From DASVSL01 sp036388095 (GTDB lineage Bacteria; Patescibacteriota; Saccharimonadia; Saccharimonadales; Saccharimonadaceae), in contig DASVSL010000025.1 in NCBI GenBank assembly GCA_036388095.1, forward strand, positions 1 through 16,245: DNA of 16,245 bases, read 5' to 3'. This document shows positions 14,078 through 16,245 of this stretch, one piece after another. Within the stretch, counting starts at the first letter, position 1; the number at the start of each line of letters is the position of its first letter. The notes beneath the pieces are model-generated. The model had not been told where the DNA came from, searched no databases, and worked only from the letters and a program-made list of their open reading frames with translations. The position numbers and the translations under genes were made by a program.

Positions 14078-14797
14078 ATGACAGAACGCCAAGCGAAACT
14101 GCTAGGAGCTATCATCGAGCAATACGCCGAAGTTGCCGTGCCAGTCGGCAGCGTGACGCTGGCGAAACTCTTCGGCGTCAGTAGCGCGACGGTGCGGGCT
14201 GAAATGGCGCGCCTCGAAGAGCTGGGATATATTCAGCAGCCGCATACTAGCGCTGGCCGTATTCCAACCGACAAAGGCTATCGTTTTTACGTCAACGGCA
14301 TTACCGGCAATTATGATATCGAACCAGATGCACCTCGGCTGCTCGATCGTGGCACAAGGGCGATTAATGCCCGCGTGGCAACGCACGGCGACCGGACTGA
14401 TCGCGCGATCCGAAGTGCTGTCGACAGCCTTGTTGAACTGACGCGTAACCTTGGGCTTGCCACGATTGGCGACCAGCTCTACTTGAGCGGCATGGGAACA
14501 TTGTTCGCCCAGCCAGAGTTCGCCTCAAACCCAGAGAACGTGCAGCAAATCGCGAACCTGCTCGATAACCTAGAGCCGTGGCTGCGCGAAGCCGTGCCGA
14601 ACGAACCACTCAATGTGTTTATCGGCGCCGAGAACCCGATCGGTAAAAGTTCACAGGCCAGTTTGATTATTAGCCGGTTTCGCAGCCCGTATAGTGATAA
14701 CAGTTATATCGGAGTGCTCGGCCCGACACGACAAGACTACGCTAAAGTCATGCGTCTCGTTCGTCACACCGGTGCAATGCTTGAGGAGGTTTTATGA
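14078..14797 (+). CDS. hrcA: Heat-inducible transcription repressor HrcA, short form
   Basis: HrcA binds CIRCE and represses heat-shock genes. The N-terminal winged helix (about 1-75) is well conserved: TERQAKLLGAIIEQY, PVGSVTLAK, SSATVRAEMARLEELGYIQQPHTSAGR (key residues from S35 to R61) and IPTDKGYRFYV. The C-terminal part matches the GAF-like domain (about 138-239): GTLFAQPEF, VFIGAENPIG, IGVLGPTRQDYAKV. HrcA proteins are usually about 340 residues; this one is 239. The missing ~100 residues lie between, where the first half of the GAF-like domain and the inserted dimerising domain normally sit. The start is the ATG at 14078. An in-frame TTG at 14042 is the -35 box itself. The stop overlaps the next small gene by ATGA. 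Confidence 0.93.
   Translation: MTERQAKLLGAIIEQYAEVAVPVGSVTLAKLFGVSSATVRAEMARLEELGYIQQPHTSAGRIPTDKGYRFYVNGITGNYDIEPDAPRLLDRGTRAINARVATHGDRTDRAIRSAVDSLVELTRNLGLATIGDQLYLSGMGTLFAQPEFASNPENVQQIANLLDNLEPWLREAVPNEPLNVFIGAENPIGKSSQASLIISRFRSPYSDNSYIGVLGPTRQDYAKVMRLVRHTGAMLEEVL
14783..14790 (+). promoter_or_regulatory. Strong ribosome binding site of the 44-residue gene
   Basis: GAGGAGGT, a near-full anti-Shine-Dalgarno complement inside the hrcA 3' end, ends three bases before ATG 14794. It is the best such site in a window where most genes have none, which argues that the tiny gene is translated. Confidence 0.75.
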
Positions 14798-14928
14798 ATA
14801 TTATTGAGTCACTTGTCGACGGCATCGTCTCGATCATCCAAGCCATCGTCGGCGGTATCATCACCGTCATTCACGCCATCGTTACTGCGATCACCGATTT
14901 ACTAAATGCGATTGTAGGAATTTTTTGA
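14794..14928 (+). CDS. Hydrophobic 44-residue microprotein with 11-residue repeats, between hrcA and grpE
   Basis: I do not recognise this gene; it is too short for ordinary gene finders. It starts by ATGA overlap with hrcA behind a strong ribosome site, and its TGA is one base before the grpE ATG, so it is fully embedded in the CIRCE operon. The peptide begins MNIIESLVDG and is almost entirely Ile, Val, Ala, Gly and Leu with sparse polar residues (E5, D9, Q16, H27, D35, N38). It has no Lys, Arg, Cys or Trp and a slightly negative net charge. Residues 5-15, 16-26, 27-37 and 38-44 align as hendecads of the form x-(A/S)-(I/L)-V-x-(G/A/I)-(I/F)-x-x-h-h, the second being QAIVGGIITVI. A continuous helix with one hydrophobic face, lying in or across the membrane, is the expected structure. 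A membrane-stress or chaperone-adaptor role is only a guess. Confidence 0.78.
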   Translation: MNIIESLVDGIVSIIQAIVGGIITVIHAIVTAITDLLNAIVGIF

Positions 14929-14929
14929 T

Positions 14930-15406
14930 ATGACCAAGAAAAAAGCCGACGCCTCCAAGCCTGACGAACGCGACGAACGAATTGCCGAGCTGACGGCTGA
15001 TCTGCAACGGGTCCAGGCTGATTTTCAGAACTATCAAAAGCGTGCTGAAATCGAAAAGCAGCAGGCGCGCGCCGCTGGACGAAACGCAGCCATCCTGAAA
15101 CTGTTGCCGACGATCGATAACATCGAACGTGCTATTGCACACGTGCCAGAGGACCTGGCCGACAACACGTGGGCAAAAGGGGTTACTGGTTTGATGAAAG
15201 GCCTTGAGACGAGCCTAAAAGCCCTCGATGTTACCCGGATCGACGCTACCGCTGGTACACCGTTCGACCATGACGTGCACGAAGCGATCGGCTTCGATGA
15301 AGACGCCGAAGGGGAGCACGAAGTTGTCGCCGAAGAACTGCAAGCAGGCTATCGTTTGGGTGATGACATCCTCCGGCACAGTTTGGTTCGAGTCACTCGC
15401 AAGTAA
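14930..15406 (+). CDS. grpE: Nucleotide exchange factor GrpE
   Basis: GrpE releases ADP from DnaK in the Hsp70 cycle. The 158 residues show a charged N-terminus, a long coiled-coil helix (about 14-58, with ADFQNYQKRAEIEK), a four-helix-bundle part (about 55-110, with LKLLPTIDNIERAI) and the C-terminal beta domain. The domain has PFDHDVHEAIG (near 110-120) and the family signature AGYRLGDDILRHSLVRV (about 139-155). Length is slightly short but complete. TAGGAA (14915-14920) lies nine bases before the ATG. It is third in the CIRCE operon. dnaK does not follow directly, as it does in many bacteria; an ABC transporter gene comes next with its own apparent promoter. Confidence 0.95.
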   Translation: MTKKKADASKPDERDERIAELTADLQRVQADFQNYQKRAEIEKQQARAAGRNAAILKLLPTIDNIERAIAHVPEDLADNTWAKGVTGLMKGLETSLKALDVTRIDATAGTPFDHDVHEAIGFDEDAEGEHEVVAEELQAGYRLGDDILRHSLVRVTRK

Positions 15407-15410
15407 CCTG

Positions 15411-15416
15411 TATACT
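15411..15416 (+). promoter_or_regulatory. Putative -10 box of the ABC ATPase gene
   Basis: TATACT, preceded by TG, lies in the 43-base gap after grpE and gives a leader of about 27 bases. A second candidate, TGTAAT (15421-15426), is close by. No clear -35 is present, and only a weak GAAAG precedes the ATG. Confidence 0.4.
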
Positions 15417-15449
15417 TTGTTGTAATACCCACTAATTAGAAAGTCGTTT

Positions 15450-16245
15450 ATGTCCAGCCAGCCCGCCATTACCGTTAAAAATCTTAAAAAGGCCTATGGT
15501 AAAAACAACGTCCTGCGTGGGATCAACTTGACCGTTCCGACCGGAACGATGCTCGCGCTGCTCGGCCCGAACGGGGCGGGCAAAACGACGACGGTGCGAA
15601 TTATGAGCACGCTACTCGGATTAGATGGTGGCAGCGTGACCATCCAAGGCCATGACGTGGCTAGTGACCCCGACGCGGTTCGCCGCGTCATTGGTCTAAC
15701 CGGACAGTCGGCCGCCGTCGACGAATTGCTGACAGGCCGTGAAAATTTGGTCATGATGGGGCGCTTGTACCGGCTCACGAAAGACAGCGCCAAGGCTCGG
15801 GCTGAAGAACTATTGAATGATTTTGATTTGGTCGACGCCGCCGATCGACCGCTTAAGACCTATTCTGGCGGCATGCGTCGACGGCTCGATTTGGCCGTCA
15901 GTCTGATCGCCACCCCACCGGTTATCTTTCTTGATGAGCCAACGACCGGGCTTGACCCGCGCTCGCGGCTGGCGATGTGGGACATCATCACTAAGCTCAA
16001 AGAGGCCGGGACAACGATCCTCCTCACTACGCAGTACCTCGAAGAGGCCGACCAGTTGGCTGACCGTATCGTCGTCATCGACGGTGGTAAGGTGATTGCC
16101 GAAGGTACCGCCAAAGAGCTTAAGCGAAAGATTGGTAATGATCGCTTAGAACTTACTTTTAAAGATACCCGCACCTACACTGCCGCCGAAAAGATGCTTG
16201 GCGAATCGGCCGTTGATCGTAACGACGCTGAACGGACAGTGACGG
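15450..16245 (+). CDS. DrrA-type ABC transporter ATP-binding protein (3' end outside window)
   Basis: The frame is open from ATG 15450 to the right edge (265 codons), so the protein is C-terminally incomplete. It has Walker A GPNGAGKTT (39-47), the Q-loop Q86 in GLTGQSAAVDELLTGREN, the signature YSGGMRRRLDLA (138-149), Walker B VIFLDEPTTGLDP (158-170) and, at the H-loop position, TTQYLEEADQLADR with Gln (Q195) instead of His. That Gln is usual in the daunorubicin-resistance DrrA subfamily, so it is not a defect. These ATPases pair with a DrrB/ABC-2 permease, whose gene is expected just outside the window, and export drugs, lipids or glycolipids. The substrate cannot be told from the ATPase. 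The C-terminal part after residue ~230 looks like the usual DrrA accessory domain, cut off by the edge. Confidence 0.92.
   Translation, partial: MSSQPAITVKNLKKAYGKNNVLRGINLTVPTGTMLALLGPNGAGKTTTVRIMSTLLGLDGGSVTIQGHDVASDPDAVRRVIGLTGQSAAVDELLTGRENLVMMGRLYRLTKDSAKARAEELLNDFDLVDAADRPLKTYSGGMRRRLDLAVSLIATPPVIFLDEPTTGLDPRSRLAMWDIITKLKEAGTTILLTTQYLEEADQLADRIVVIDGGKVIAEGTAKELKRKIGNDRLELTFKDTRTYTAAEKMLGESAVDRNDAERTVT

Noticed and set aside
14794..14928. Assignment of the microprotein to the phenol-soluble modulin beta family or to a bacteriocin family
   Set aside because: Only length and general hydrophobicity agree. It has no Lys or Arg, the motif pattern differs, and there are no export or immunity genes beside it.
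16014..16058. Loss of the H-loop histidine (Gln instead) in the ABC ATPase as a sign of inactivation
   Set aside because: TTQYLEEAD with Gln is the normal form in the DrrA subfamily.
1..16245. Alternative genetic code with TGA as Gly (as in some CPR phyla)
   Set aside because: Many genes end naturally at TGA at the expected family length (YihY-like, response regulator, lepA, hrcA, kinase-like), and no frame needs TGA read-through.

Overview
The window is gene-dense bacterial DNA of balanced base composition. It reads as standard code 11, because TGA is used as a stop throughout. The gene complement, the very short gaps, the frequent leaderless-looking starts, a shortened HrcA and the family flavour of the histidine kinase and DrrA-type ATPase suggest a Patescibacteria/CPR genome, most likely Saccharibacteria (TM7). 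This is inferred from remembered family resemblance; there is no rRNA here to settle it. I see no tRNA, rRNA, CRISPR array, transposase or integrase.

Layout: (1) 1-388, the 3' end of a YihY/BrkB-type membrane protein. (2) 432-2098, an OmpR-type response regulator and histidine kinase with an ATGA overlap, followed by a PAP2 phosphatase (2132-2803). (3) 2858-3502, an anchored fasciclin-domain surface protein, then two tandem hairpins. (4) 3605-5574, a redox pair: a DipZ-like CcdA/thioredoxin fusion and a glutaredoxin-like protein. A convergent Crp/FNR regulator (5571-6203) shares its stop bases with the latter. (5) Divergently from that regulator, tilS, ftsH, murJ and lepA (6233-12466): tRNA-Ile lysidinylation, membrane proteolysis, lipid II flipping and elongation-factor function. 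(6) 12467-12647, a short structured stretch followed by a second copy of the lepA 3' end. (7) 12648-14045, an unknown four-helix membrane protein and a guanylate-kinase-like protein with an altered P-loop. (8) 14078-15406, a CIRCE-controlled heat-shock operon: hrcA, a 44-residue hydrophobic microprotein not previously known to me, and grpE. (9) From 15450 to the edge, a DrrA-type ABC ATPase.

The most notable items are as follows. The microprotein between hrcA and grpE has a strong Shine-Dalgarno sequence, is translationally coupled on its upstream side, and is built from 11-residue repeats. The 48-bp exact duplication of the lepA tail is followed by all-synonymous recoding, like the footprint of an element that integrates at a gene end. 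A series of promoters place the -10 box exactly six bases before the ATG, so the mRNAs should be leaderless. In one of these, at hrcA, the CIRCE operator is threaded through the promoter.
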